Program-made: the position numbers and the translations under genes
Origin: Phycomyces blakesleeanus NRRL 1555(-)
Lineage: Eukaryota; Mucoromycota; Mucoromycetes; Mucorales; Phycomycetaceae
DNA: 64,000 bases
Direction of reading: 5' to 3'
Assembly: GCF_001638985.1 (NCBI RefSeq)
Contig: NW_017265167.1
Location: forward strand, 1 to 64,000
Shown here: positions 33,515 to 45,400 of the stretch, in pieces
How the letters are laid out: the number at the start of each line of letters is the position of its first letter
Position numbering within the stretch: the stretch's first letter is position 1
Notes under the pieces: generated by a model
The model's database searches: none
Told to the model about the DNA's origin: nothing
What the model saw: the letters and a program-made list of their open reading frames with translations, nothing else

Positions 33515-36320
33515 CTAAAGTGTCCATAACTTAACCACCTTGTCTTTTCCACCACTTGCCAGTACATTTTTGCGGAACCGGACAGAGTTTACTGCACCTG
33601 TATGTCCAGTCAGAGAGTTGTGTTGGAAAGATGTACGGTTATAGACCTGAATATGTATATATCGGGTTTGTTTGGTTAATACACATACATATATGTAGAT
33701 GTATATAGAACAACAATAAACTTACATCAATAGACGGTGTACTTCCAGCACTAACAATCTTTCCTGAATCGAACTGGAGACTTGTTACAGGACCAGAGTA
33801 CGAAAGGGTATCAAATACAGAGCCGGTTCGTAAATCCCAAATCTATAATCCAATATTTACAATTTACAATCATTTTGGTTAATCATTTTGATTTTGATTT
33901 TGATTTGCAGTTGTAATTTTTTTTTTCAAAAAATTATATATATATATATTCTCTTACCCGAATAGTTTTATCTGTACTGCCACTAACAAGGTGGACTTCA
34001 TCAAATTGCAACGATGTAACCGGACCTAGTAAATAAGAAGAAGAATATAAAGTGCCTTAGTCAATTATGGTATACATTTCTTCTGTTGGTTTGTTGAATG
34101 ATAATAACAATGGTAATAAAAACACTGCACTAATTATAATTCATTACTACTACAATACCATTGTGACCGGGGAGTGTACGGTGGGTTTGACCTGTTCTCA
34201 CTATACGTAGACACACATCAAAATCCAAATTTATAATAATGACAGCAGTATAAACCAACTTACAATCCCACATCCGGATCTTGCCATCCAGAGTACCACT
34301 TGCCAAAGCAAAGTTCCAGAACTGCAGTGCACCTACAAAATCACTAGCAGGCTCAAACAGACTTTGCTGAAGGCTATCGAGCGACCAGCGATCAAAGGAG
34401 CTCCAAGAATTTGTTCCTTCAGCACTTTTGCTTGCCCACATCACATCCAGAGTCAAGACACACTGTCTTGTCTCAAGATCCCATTGCTTCATCGTCTTGT
34501 CATTGGATCCTGATACCTTTGGGAAAATAACACATTTTAATATCATTGTTATAAATAACAATAATAGTTCTTTGACTTACTGCCGTGTCTTCATCTGCAT
34601 AAAGAGCCGTTACTTCTGCAGAATGTCCTTCAAAGGCCCCAAGATAACATTCACTTGGAAGAGGAATGATATCATCCTGGGTTGTTGTGTATGCCGACAA
34701 GGTGGGTGAGCTTGGTTCACTCGAATAAACCGAGAAAGAACTGACAGAAGAAGGAGATGGTGCAGCAACAGCAGAAAGGTCCCAATGTTTGATCGTTCCA
34801 TCGTCAGATCCAGTAATCAGCCGAGTGTTGTCCAGTTGGAGACATCGCACAAGGCTGGTATGACCTTCCAATGTACCCAAACATCGACTACGGTGCAGGT
34901 CCCACACACGCACTGTACCATCCATAGAAGAAGATACCATAATACCTTGGGGATGGTTGAAATCCAAAGACAGGATACGTTCATCATGTCCCTCAAAGGT
35001 CTTTTATATATACAACTTGATTAACATTATATTTCAATCATCAAAGTATATCTATGCGTGTGTGTGTGCCTTTTTTTTAAAAAAAAATACCTTGAAACAT
35101 GTCCCGCTTTCCATCTCCTCTTCAGACTCCTCCTCTTCCTTGATTGATCGCCCTCTTCTGCTTCTTACACTTCCGTCATCACGACCTTCATCCTCAATAG
35201 CAGCCATAGCATCGTTGATTTCTTCGACTGATACAATACCAAAATTATATCTTTGTACAGTATATCCAATTACTTACTGCTTGCCCTGAGATGTCGATCC
35301 TTTGATTCCAGTTTGGCCCATTTCGCCTCGAGCAATTTACGTTTATTGATCAATTCTTCGATTTGAAGGTTTAATTGAAGCACTTCATTAGTCGTAGAAG
35401 CCTATGATTTGACCAAACGATAGAAAAAGGCAAAGGACATTTGTATTTAGCCATCAAAGCCCACACAAACTCTTTACACAATCCCATAGACATCTACATA
35501 TTTCCTTATACCTTTTGCATCTCTAACCGATCACTCTCTCTTGCTCGTTTTTCTCGCTCTGCAATCAGTTGTGCCATTGAACGTGAGGCCTCTATTATTT
35601 AATAAATACATATAAAAAATAAAATAAGAAAAAACTAAATATATTAGTACCAATCTTGCCTGTATATAGATATAACATTTCAAATGAAATAAAACATAAC
35701 AAAAAAAAAACTAAAGAAATTTAACAGGGCTTATACTTACTTGTGGCAGCTTTTTGAGCAGATGATTTTGGTGTTCCGGATTGTTTCTTGCGTTTATGCC
35801 GCTGTTTTTTGGCAGGTCCATTAGTAAATGAGGGATATGCAGCCGAGAAGCCCTGGAATAAGGAAAGTGGCGCACTTGACTCGGGTATTTCGGCCTGCAG
35901 CAGGACAGCACTTGACGGCCAGGCGATTTGTTTTTTGGTCGAAATGGATGACGATGAAGAGGAAGCTGAGGATGAAGAAGACGAACCAGACGAACGTTGT
36001 TGTTGGAGTTGTTGCTGGTGCATAAGCTGCATGGCTTTTGCCATTGACTCGCTGCGATAGACAGGATGGGCAGCCAAAGGATTGAACATTACTGTCGTCA
36101 GTGACTCGAGTTGGGACAGAGGCGCACGCCAATCAGGCATTGTTGGAGAAAGCCATTCGCGAGCAGACTGGGCCATTCCTACAGCTCGTTCCCGCGCAAC
36201 AGACACGACAGGATTTGAGGTGAAGGCATCGTAAGAGAAACTTATGTCACGCGAAGTGGATGTCATGCTCTGATTTGGTCGTTGAGGACGTGCTGGCGTG
36301 GTTGCGTCGTCCTTTGGCAT
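33515..36320 (-). CDS. MDV1: Mdv1/Caf4-like mitochondrial division WD40 protein (650 aa)
   Basis: Adaptor that links membrane-anchored Fis1 to the dynamin Dnm1 during mitochondrial fission. Ten exons: 36320-35741, 35591-35512, 35401-35278, 35227-35091, 35000-34581, 34516-34264, 34200-34159, 34025-33958, 33842-33726 and 33646-33515. All joins keep frame, giving 650 aa (yeast Mdv1 714, Caf4 659). The N-terminal third is Ser/Gln-rich with ALAAHPVYR-like Fis1-binding-region context, followed by a coiled coil (residues about 195-262, ASRSMAQLIAEREKRARESD then LNLQIEELINKRKLLEAKWA) and an acidic linker. A seven-blade WD40 domain follows from TFEGHDERILSLDFNH to KVVKLWTL. SGSTDKTIRIWDLRTG and VYNRTSFQHNSLTGHTGAV are typical of the family C-terminus. 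Exon 7 is only 42 nt. The intron after exon 4 begins GTATTTTTTTTTAAAAAAAA. Confidence 0.9.
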
Positions 36321-39204
36321 AAGTCTCTACTGTAAGTAGGTGGATATTAGGCAGGAAATTTATATAATCTATACTTTTATATTTTATTTTTATTTTTTAT
36401 TTTTTTTCTTTTTTATTTTATTTTTATTTTTATTTTTATTTTTTTATATAAATATATATATATGTGTGTGCGTGTATTTGATTACAGACAAGACAGCAGC
36501 TTCAAATGCACAACCAGAAATATATATAAAAATCTATTAAATTAAATTAAATTAAATTAAATTAAAAAATTAAATTAAATAAATTTAAAATTGAAACACG
36601 TCAAAAACAAAAGAGGCAGAGATATATAGGAATACAGTGAAAATAGAGTAGAAATAGAGTAAATATATTAGGAACGAAGGACTGAAAGGAAGAGCTGGAG
36701 AGTGAATGATAGGTGATTAAATACAGTGTTTAATATTATATATATAAATAAATAAATTTACAGCAAAAAAAAAGAGGGGGGATTAAAGAATAAGATCAAG
36801 TCCTCTCTCTTTCTCACTCACTCTTTCTCTATGTCTTGGGACACCCTATTTCATCCACTGTGACATCACAAAATAATTATATCTCCGAGGGAAGGGGGGT
36901 GGGTGTAGTTTCACTTTTTATATATATTCTTTTTTTTTAAAAAAAAAAAAGTAACAAACCTCTTGACACAGATGTATAAACCAAATGATATTGTGGACTC
37001 AATATATCATTATAAATATTGATACTATTAAAGAAGAGGAAGCATATCATAAAAGCTTTTATTGGAGAGTTATGCAAATACTCACATGCATAAAATTTGT
37101 GTATGCAACTTATTCTCTGTTGTTGGATTCTAACCACAATGTGATATTTGTGTAAATAATACAAACAAAGATGCACCTGTGCAGAATACACACGTACAGC
37201 CACATCTTTTACATTTCAAATTTTCTGTAGTCGATTTCAACCGCCTATCTAATATACCCTTTGGAGAATAAATACAATTTTACTTAATACACACATCCTA
37301 CACAAAATATATATATGTATTGTTTTGTCTATCTGTATCTCTGATTAGATTTGTTAGGCGTATGTTCTATTTGCCTTTTTTTTGTCGCAACTTTTCTCTT
37401 GATAAGGTCGTTGCTAATGGTTTGCGTATTAATTGATCTATTTAAATTATGAAAAGAAACGTAGAAAATAAAGACTTTGAATATTAGACTGCCGAATAAA
37501 ATAACCGATTTTTTTTTATACTTTTGGTGCCTTGAGTTTAACACTTTTAATAACTTTTGTGTTTAGGTAATTTGGTGATAGAGAAGGAACAAGAGCAATA
37601 AAAATTAGATGTAAAAGTAGCAGGCTTGTCTTGGTCAGGTATCTATTAGACTAAGAAAAAAAAAGGGGATATCAAATGAATATCCTATAATTGGTTTCCA
37701 AGAAAAAAGGTACAAGTTAAGATCCGTGCTTGTTCTAGGCGTGTATATGGATATGTAGAATATCTGTTCTACTGAGACACCCACTCTCTAGTCCAACACC
37801 GGAAACCGACATCGGTACCGGTACAAAAGCTGACCAATCAATACAAAATATCCTCTGTATTAAAAAATATATATTTTTCAACTTCATAACTCTCGTGAGT
37901 GGCATAAAATTCTACCGACTGTATTAAGATTTGAATTGAAATATCAAATAAGCTTCTTTGTCACTTGCATTTCTGTAACTGACTAAAGATTTAGTACTAA
38001 AGTAATAACAGTCATATACGGGATGACAAAAAGACAAGAAGCCTAAAACTAATCTTCATTATACAATGGGCTATTAGTATTATGGTTAATTCTTTTCTTA
38101 CAAGAGCATGGTTTTTGTTTTTATTTTGATTAGATTTGTATAAAATAGGGAAGCCTGTGAGACACAAACGGAAAGATTTTTTGGTAGAATATCAGATCTG
38201 TCACCAATCAGACAAGCAAAGTAGGCAAGCAAAGCTTATCTTATTTTTTCTTACTCTGCTATGTATGTATATATTTTGTATCAATTTCTCTCTTTTCTTT
38301 CTTTTAAAAGCAAGCCTTACTTATGTACTTTTAAGCTTTGATATCAACCTATCTTACGATATTCAGTATACATTTGCCCTATCTCTCTATTTTGAAAACC
38401 TATGTATAATATAATGATAATGATAATGTTATGCCTTTACCATACGCTCTTTATAAATGCATATTTGACATACAAATCATACGCCAACGTTCTTCATTAT
38501 TTATTTATTTGTTTTTAAAAATAATATTGCGCCATTTATTTTGTTTTGCAACTGTGCTAAATCTTAATTCTATTGTAGCACAATTTCTTCTGGAAGTGCA
38601 GCAATGTTTTCTGAAAAAAAGAACAAGAAGAAGAATGTGTACAACTGTTACTTCTTCTTTTGTAAAATAAAATAAACGTATAAATTTGTCCACCATATTC
38701 AATGTATTGGGCAAAAGTGTATAGGTAGGTATATTATAACACAAACACACACACGCACACACACATATATATATATATATATATACATATGTATATATAT
38801 ATTAACAATGATAAGCGAAAGCTAGCTTTTGTTTTATTCTTTGTTTAAGAAAATATAAATAAATAAATGAAGATTTGATATTGAATTACATTGAACAAGA
38901 AATATAGATATAAGATAAAAAGCAAAAGAAATATAGAAAAAAAAAGGAGAGGAAGAGGAAGAGTAAGAGGGGTAATAGTAATGGCAGAAATAATAATAAG
39001 AGTGATAATAGTAATAACAATAGTAGTAATAGTAGTAGTAGTAGTAGTAGTAATAATAGTCAGAAGAAGAGGGAAGAAGAGGAGTAAAAGAGAATATTTT
39101 TGTTTAAAAAAATGGGAGGGGGGTATTGAGTTGAAATGTTGAAATAATTATATAGAAATAAAAGAGAACTAAATAAATAAATATATAAAAAAGGAAGAAC
39201 TTTA
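36321..39204. other. Intergenic region between MDV1-like 5' end and PSG1-like 3' end
   Basis: About 2.9 kb without a supported gene; ORFs at 36937-37203(-), 38136-38414(+) and 38431-38670(+) have no domains. Simple repeats: TTTTTA runs 36378-36440, AAATT repeats 36536-36572, AT run 38763-38785, TAG/TAA-rich run near 39000-39058. A T8A12 near-palindrome sits at 36931-36950. Confidence 0.6.
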
Positions 39205-41126
39205 TCAAGATGTATTGTCTTGATTATCGTTTTTTAATGCCGGGCGTTTCTCTACTGTGTGTACTGATGTGCCTTCATTCTCTAAATGCCGTAAAAGAAG
39301 TTGATTTCCCAAGCGTTTCTTCTCTTCTTCTGCGTCCTGCGCTTTCTCTTGAAGTTCCAGATCGTCTTCGGTGTGCTCATTCCACTCAGGTTTCCGCATA
39401 AACTGTCTAAAGGTATCTGCGATCAATAATGCATCTGTAGAACTTAGAATACTGCTTGACTGATGAGCCAGGTCTTTATGTTGTTGTTGTTGTTGTTGTT
39501 GTTGTTGTAAGGCGTGGCTGATAGTTGCCTTTTCAAGCTCGATTTCAAGCTGATTGCGTGGTCCGACAGGTGTCAAGGTGACAGGTGAACTACGCATCGA
39601 GAATGAACCTTGTTGCATCATTGGAGTCGCTGAATTTATCGACGCAATGTCTCTGTTGTCGGTTGATCCGCCGGTATCGAATTGCCGTTGGAGAGTGGTA
39701 GGTGCAACAAGCACTGTGTCCGAAGTCTCGATTGGTGAAGACTGGCTATTGCTATGGTGATTTTGTTGGTCCTGTTGCTGTTGCGGTTGCTGTGAGGCGT
39801 TGAACATTGCTCGTTTTTCTTCGTTACCGGAATTATTATTGTCACGTTTCTTATTCTTGCGCATTTTACGGGCAGCCCAGATGATGCCTAAAATTACTGC
39901 TACAACTAGTACACACGCGGTGGAAATGACACCGATTGCCCAAGGTTCTAAAGAGCTGTCTGAATCAGACACAGATTGGTCTGGTGCGTTTGCGAGGGTG
40001 GTCGTGCTCGGTGCGGCAGGCGAATCGGAGGTGCTTGGGAAAGTGGCTGTGCTGACATTTGTGGTATTGTATGCGTTTTCTTTAATGTAGAACATTAGAT
40101 AAATAGACGTATGTATTTATTTATGTCTTGAGAGATGAGTTTATTGTTATCATTAGCTTTCAGAAGTATTTGACTTACGAACAAGAGTAAATGCGGTTGG
40201 TAGAGGGTAGAGGGTTTCTGAAGTGTCAATTTTTGAGAGTTCTGTCTCCAGATCTACTCCAGCACCCAGCATATACATTGTCATGGTCCATGATCGATTG
40301 GGAGAGTTGTCTGGAAGTTGGGTAGGAAACCACGTTTTGTCCACTTGTTGTACAAGGGCGCCCTGAGTATTGGTTAAATCTGGCCACGTTTTGATGGTGG
40401 TATATTGCGTGTTGTTGTAATAAAGGAGGTAAAGATCGAGGTACATCTGTGATATAGAAAACCATTTGTTATATCGTAAGTATTACTAATTTAACAACAC
40501 ATATATATACATATATATTATTCTGGAAATATTTGGCTTACAAAATTCGAATACATGGCATTACTAGTGTGAGAGAAAGACCACAAAAAAATTTAATTGA
40601 TTTAATAAAAATAAAATATAAATTCAATTTGTATTCCATAGATCAATACTAAGATTATATTTATCTGAATATATACATGTCCTTTCTATATATCTTGATG
40701 TTTGTAAGCTTACTTGTACTTCCAGGTTATTTCGTAAAAAGTACCGTTGTACCAAATATCAGTAGAGCTTGGTGAGCATATTCCCCATGTATTTTCACGA
40801 AGTGCACAGCTTGAACTTGCAACAGCTATATTTATATATATGTATATATATATAAGAATGAATGTGTATAAATATATAATTATATATTCATTAATATTGT
40901 CATTATGTTGATTAGATTGTGATCATTCAAAACGCGCCCATTAGTAATTACTAGATTGAAATGTTTCTTTCTTTCTTTTAAATATATACATATACACATG
41001 TATGATTCTATAATTTCTATTATTATAATTATAATTATTCTAACCTTGTCTTTTGACAAGTGGAACTTGTACAGCGAATGAGACTGAGAGCCAAGTGAGC
41101 CAAATGAAGTTAATGAGCCACCTCAT
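39205..41126 (-). CDS. PSG1: Psg1-like secretory-pathway single-span membrane protein (452 aa)
   Basis: Resembles yeast Psg1/YKL077W, a Golgi/ER membrane factor that stabilises the plasma-membrane proton pump Pma1. Five exons: 41126-41045, 40825-40714, 40563-40542 (22 nt), 40446-40179 and 40079-39205; frame is kept. MRWLINFIWLTWLSVSFAVQ is a signal peptide, followed directly by a Kex2-type LVKR site. The luminal domain has SSCALRENTWGICSPSSTDI and WYNGTFYEITW, and later VDKTWFPTQLPDNSPNRSW. A Ser/Thr/Pro-rich stretch precedes one membrane span (WAIGVISTACVLVVAVILGI, about residue 205) and a basic stop-transfer RKMRKNKKR. The cytosolic tail is Gln-rich, with a run of nine Gln from TTG repeats at 39480-39506. 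The family call rests on the luminal motifs; Pma1-specific function is inferred. Confidence 0.8.
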
Positions 41127-41284
41127 TATAATAATTAACTACAGAATATATATGTATATATATCTATATATAGATATCTTTGTATATGTTTATTTATGTA
41201 ATTTATATATATAGAAATATATATAGAAATATATAAAGACGTATAAACTAGAATGAATATCAGTAGTAAGAAGAAGTAAGAAGA

Positions 41285-41328
<44 letters not shown>

Positions 41329-41571
41329 CAGAAGAAGAAGAATAAGAAGAACAAATATAAAAGGGGAATTTTGAAAATAGAAGTTAAAAAAAAAAAAAAA
41401 AAAAAAGACCCGCCAAGATATATCTAATTATACAGTCAAATCTGTGGAATTTAGCGTTTTCAAAAAAAAAAAAAACGGAATCTTAAAATTGAATGGCCAA
41501 GGTAGAAAATTGATTGGCTGAAACGAAAAAATGATTGACCCTTTTGAAAAGTTACAATGTCCGTTTGGGCA
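41127..41571. other. PSG1-like 5' flank with trinucleotide repeats
   Basis: AT-rich leader/promoter region with AGT repeats (about 41289-41327) flanked by AAG repeats, and A-runs at 41386-41406 and 41461-41474. No gene seen. Confidence 0.6.
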
Positions 41572-41744
41572 TGTGGTATACACACCACAATTGAGTGAAG
41601 AACAGACTCCACAACCAAACACTGGTTCCTTGTTGCTAATGAACCTGGCAAGTTAACAATCTCCGGAAGTGTTACACACCAGGCATACGTACACTACACA
41701 CTCATACAATGTAAACCAACCATTACACAGCAGAGATTTGAATT
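41572..41744. repeat. 173-bp dispersed repeat, copy 2
   Basis: Same length and boundaries as the copy at 22252-22424, from TGTGGTATACACACCACA to GAGATTTGAATT. Differences are seven substitutions only. It ends 11 bp before a TA-flanked terminal-repeat element. Identity of class (solo LTR/TRIM or SINE) is unresolved. Confidence 0.85.
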
Positions 41745-41755
41745 CAGAAATCTTA

Positions 41756-42381
41756 CGGAGACGACATTTCTATCTAACCGGACTAATTAATCGTGACCAC
41801 CTGCTCAAGATCCGGCGTTTTTCTCTAATCCTTCAGGGCAAAACATTGTGTCCTAAAAAAAACCGGAATATATTCATTGTATGCATTGGCTTTCCTTCTT
41901 TGTGTTTATATATATATCTCTCCAGGCACCTAACCCTCATTATTTTAAGAGCCACAATCTGTATTTGAGCAACTTAATAAGAAAATACTGTCTCATACGA
42001 AAAGCAAATCCTGTATATTCAATTAGTATCCCTAAATTTAGACTTGACAATAAAGAAATAGTAATTAGTCCCAAATACACTATATCAATAGCCAATTAAG
42101 CAGAAGACCATAAGAAGTTGTTGTCATTAGATTGTGGTGCAATCTTGTTTGATAGCTTATTATTTATTGGCCTGCTTATGTCTATCGTGTCTTTCTAATT
42201 CTTTAACCTACTTATATTCCTAGAGTCTGACAGTACCAACTGGTAAGTAATCCTCACCCACTCTTTTTCTGAAAAGTACAAAAGAATGTCTTTATACAAA
42301 TATTCTGTATCCTTAGGATCCCAGATAGGTTTATTCCATGCCAGCAAAAAGATCGTCTCCCACCAGGAAATGTCGTGACCC
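41756..42381. mobile_element. TA-flanked terminal-repeat element, 626 bp
   Basis: Left end CGGAGACGACATTTC and right end (reverse complement) GGGTCACGACATTTC form short terminal inverted repeats; TA flanks both ends (41754-41755, 42382-42383). About 100 bp inside the left end (CGGACTAATTAATCG ... TTGTGTCCT) and about 40 bp inside the right end match the element at 44716-44974. No transposase ORF is present, so it is non-autonomous. The TA duplication points to the Tc1/mariner or another TA-targeting superfamily. Confidence 0.65.
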
Positions 42382-42383
42382 TA

Positions 42384-43981
42384 AAACTGGCAACTGTATA
42401 AACTCATTGTTCATTACCTTTTTTTTCCCTCTTCTCAATTCAGTTTTTTACTGTATAGTCCTACAAAAAACGTATAAACCAGGAGTTAAAAGTTCGTGTG
42501 TCTTTTCCCGACACTCTATCTTCGTTCTCTCTCTCTCGCTATATATGTCTCTTTTAACTTCTTTGATCTCATAACTACTTTGGAATTACACAGTAGGCAG
42601 ATGATATTTAATTAACATTACACTTATAAAATATTGTATCTGTTTTTAAATACATATAAATAAAGTTAAGTAAGTTTTATTTATTCCTGAGATCCAATCT
42701 GAAATATATATATACGTACATAGAAGAAGCTACCTTTTTATGTAATACAAAAAAAAAGATTATTGTAAAACTGAGTCTGTCAAAGATAAGGGCTTGATCA
42801 AGAAGTATAAAAGCCATTCATTATTTACAAGTGAGTGATATTTGGAGTGTAAAAATAAAATATATAAGCCATTTTAAAAAAACCGGAAAGGGTATAATGG
42901 TTTTCGGTCTCATATTACAGAATATAGACAAAATAATAATATTTATCTTTACACAGCCTAGACTTGGATCAATATATACTTTATTAGCCAAGCCATTCTT
43001 AAAGAACACCAAAGAGAGAGAGAGAGAATATGCTGAGAAATAAAAGTAAACCGAAAGAGGCTGTGAAAAAATAGGTGCCTATTGACTTTTGGATTTGTGA
43101 ACGATCGATGTGTCTTAAATTAAAGCACCGTAAATATATTCAATAATAAATGAAGCACCCCATATTTTTTTTAGAAAGATTTATAATATTTTACATTAAG
43201 ATAATAAGCCAAGCTAAGGGACTTTCATAGTTCTTCTAGACCCATTAAACAGTGGATCCAAAGAGCAAGAAGATCTTAAGCCAAAGGACATTTGATTTAT
43301 ATTCTATTATTGGGTTTTAATGCCAATTTACTGCTCGTAGGACTCTGTAAATAATATATACATGTATGTAATTATATTGGACATTAATTGAGCACAGGTA
43401 TTTACATTCAAATACGTTATGACAAATTATATCATACATATTCAGGTATTCCAAATAAACTTTTCCTCGTGGCAAAGAGGTACAAAAATATGAGATTTTT
43501 AAGGGTAAATCTATAACCGAATCGGATCAAATGGAAGTAGAGGAAAATAAAGATTATAAGGATCATGATAATGATGACAATAACGGCATTTCTTATTATT
43601 ATTATTATTTAGTTATTAATTTATTTAATTTCTTGTTCATATTCTCCTTCTTCTTTTCATTATTACTGTACTCACCCAGGCATTTTTTTTATATGCGCTT
43701 CTTTATTTTCTTTAAAGTATTGTGTTTAAATCATACTTGTATTGGGATTTAAATCAATTTTGATATCATATATATATACATATATATTTAAAAAATAAAC
43801 TAAATAAACTAAATAAACTAAATAAACACATATACATATCGAGTATTTAAACAGAATAGTCTGTGATGTCAAGTTGTATAATTTAGAAACGTCTAAAATA
43901 ACTACTCTGGTTTTTGAACCTTGCTCAATTCGTTCTATTGTCTACCTTTTCTTTTTCCCTTTTTGACTTTTTTCTTTTGCT
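42384..43981. other. Gene-poor AT-rich stretch
   Basis: No supported gene. ORFs at 42821-43012(-), 42831-43043(+) and 43531-43752(+) have no recognisable features beyond AT-driven hydrophobic runs. AAATAAACT is repeated four times at 43792-43827 and GA repeats occur at 43014-43027. Confidence 0.5.
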
Positions 43982-44176
43982 TTATTCTTCGTCTTCTTCT
44001 TCGCTAGTCGTGAGATCCACGTTTAGCATGGCCAACGTCGGATTATTGTGTCGCCATTCAGAGCAACAATCAAAGTCAGTAATAATCACACTGTTAACTA
44101 CTTGCTCGAGCTCATTATTAGTCAAACCAGCTTGTAGATTATAAAGAGCAATCGATATAGCCAATATTTCTTTCAT
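43982..44176 (-). CDS. Possible small ORF, unknown (64 aa)
   Basis: An ATG at 44176 opens 64 codons with balanced amino-acid use: MKEILAISIALYNLQAG, then NNELEQVVNSVIITDFD, a Cys-Cys-Ser-Glu-Trp segment and an acidic tail TTSEEEDEE. No domain, signal peptide or membrane span recognised. The upstream sequence is A-rich (AAAATAAATAAAT before the ATG). It could be a genuine small gene, one exon of a larger one, or chance. It lies between transposon remnants. Confidence 0.25.
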   Translation of the reverse strand: MKEILAISIALYNLQAGLTNNELEQVVNSVIITDFDCCSEWRHNNPTLAMLNVDLTTSEEEDEE

Positions 44177-44715
44177 ATTTATTTATTTTAGTTACCAACG
44201 AGTTCCTTAACTAGGAGAGAATTGTCGATAAAGGCTTTGTAAATACAACAAACAATTCAATAGAAGTGTATACATATACATATAATATATAAATTCTCCT
44301 GTAGTACTATCTCGAACGATTTATGAACACAGTCTGAAGTCCCTGCTTCATCATATTTGCTTTTCTAGACATCCTGCACGCGTTATTTGTGAGCATATAT
44401 GAAGTTTTGGCTAAGCCTTTGTACGTAGGCAACATCACACACACAACGCATAGACAAATGAATCAAAAAGCTTCCCTTTTATTTCCTTTCTATAAAAAAA
44501 AACTAACGCAATTATTCAAGGTGTGTATGCATGTGTATGTGTGACTATATATATCATATAATAATATATCCATAATGTAATATGCTGTAGATTGCAAGCC
44601 AAGTATTGTACGACTACTACGAGCTCTCCTGATCAATGTTGAGATTACTATCGGGAATATATGTGTATTCTCTAATAAGTATGTGTCTGAATACAAAAAA
44701 AAAGCAGTAATTCTA

Positions 44716-44974
44716 CGGGGACGACATTTTCAGGATGGGTCACTACTACCTGTCTTTTGCCGGACTGATTTATTGTGACTACTTGTCCAGGTCCGATGTC
44801 TTTTCTTCAATCCTCTAAAGCCAAACGATGTGTCCTGAAAATTTTAACTCAATATTTAAATATATATATGAGTATTTAGGGACCAGATACAATTATTTGA
44901 TACCTAACAGCAAACCACAATTTGTGGTCCGGTAAAATCAAAACATCGTTTCCTATCAGAAAATGTCGTCCCCC
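44716..44974. mobile_element. TA-flanked terminal-repeat element, 259 bp
   Basis: Ends CGGGGACGACATTTTC and (reverse complement) GGGGGACGACATTTTC give 16-bp inverted repeats with one mismatch; TA flanks at 44714-44715 and 44975-44976. The interior matches both end regions of the 626-bp element at 41756-42381, so this looks like an internally deleted member of the same family. No ORF. Confidence 0.75.
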
Positions 44975-44977
44975 TAA

Positions 44978-45400
44978 TATTAGCGATGCATAAACCAACT
45001 TTTTTTTTTTTTTAAAAAAAAAATTAGTCTTTTTATTGTAAATGTAATGCATAAAAATACTTAAAAAGAGCACCAAAAGGCTCAATAATAACAGAAAACA
45101 TATACACTTCTTTATATATATTCTGACATTAATTTGACAAATCGATGTATATTTTGGCTATAAAATTCTACTAATATCCAAGTAATCTATGAAAAAAAAA
45201 GCGAACAAATGATTGCCACAATCATAACCTAGTCCCAAATCGTTGAAATAATTCCAGCGGCGAAAATAACTACTGCCAATTTTGGCAGGAAGAGGTTTGA
45301 CTCTATCAACAAGCTGTCTATTTTGTTCAAAGAAAGGATATATGTATTAAATATTAAATAATCTCCTATTTTATTTTATTTTATTTTATTTTATATATTG
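44978..45400. other. Spacer with T14A10 near-palindrome
   Basis: No gene seen. A run of about 14 T followed by about 10 A lies near 45000-45024, and TTTTA repeats at 45369-45392 just before the stop codon of the MULE fragment. Confidence 0.5.

Noticed and set aside
39800..40090. Plus-strand 96-codon ORF opposite the PSG1-like gene
   Set aside because: Shadow of the minus-strand coding exon; it lacks independent support.
41745..41800. tRNA gene or tRNA-like head on the minus strand (GTCTCCGTAAGA followed by TTCAAATC)
   Set aside because: No acceptor stem or proper A box can be drawn, and the same bases are explained by the terminal repeat of the 626-bp element.
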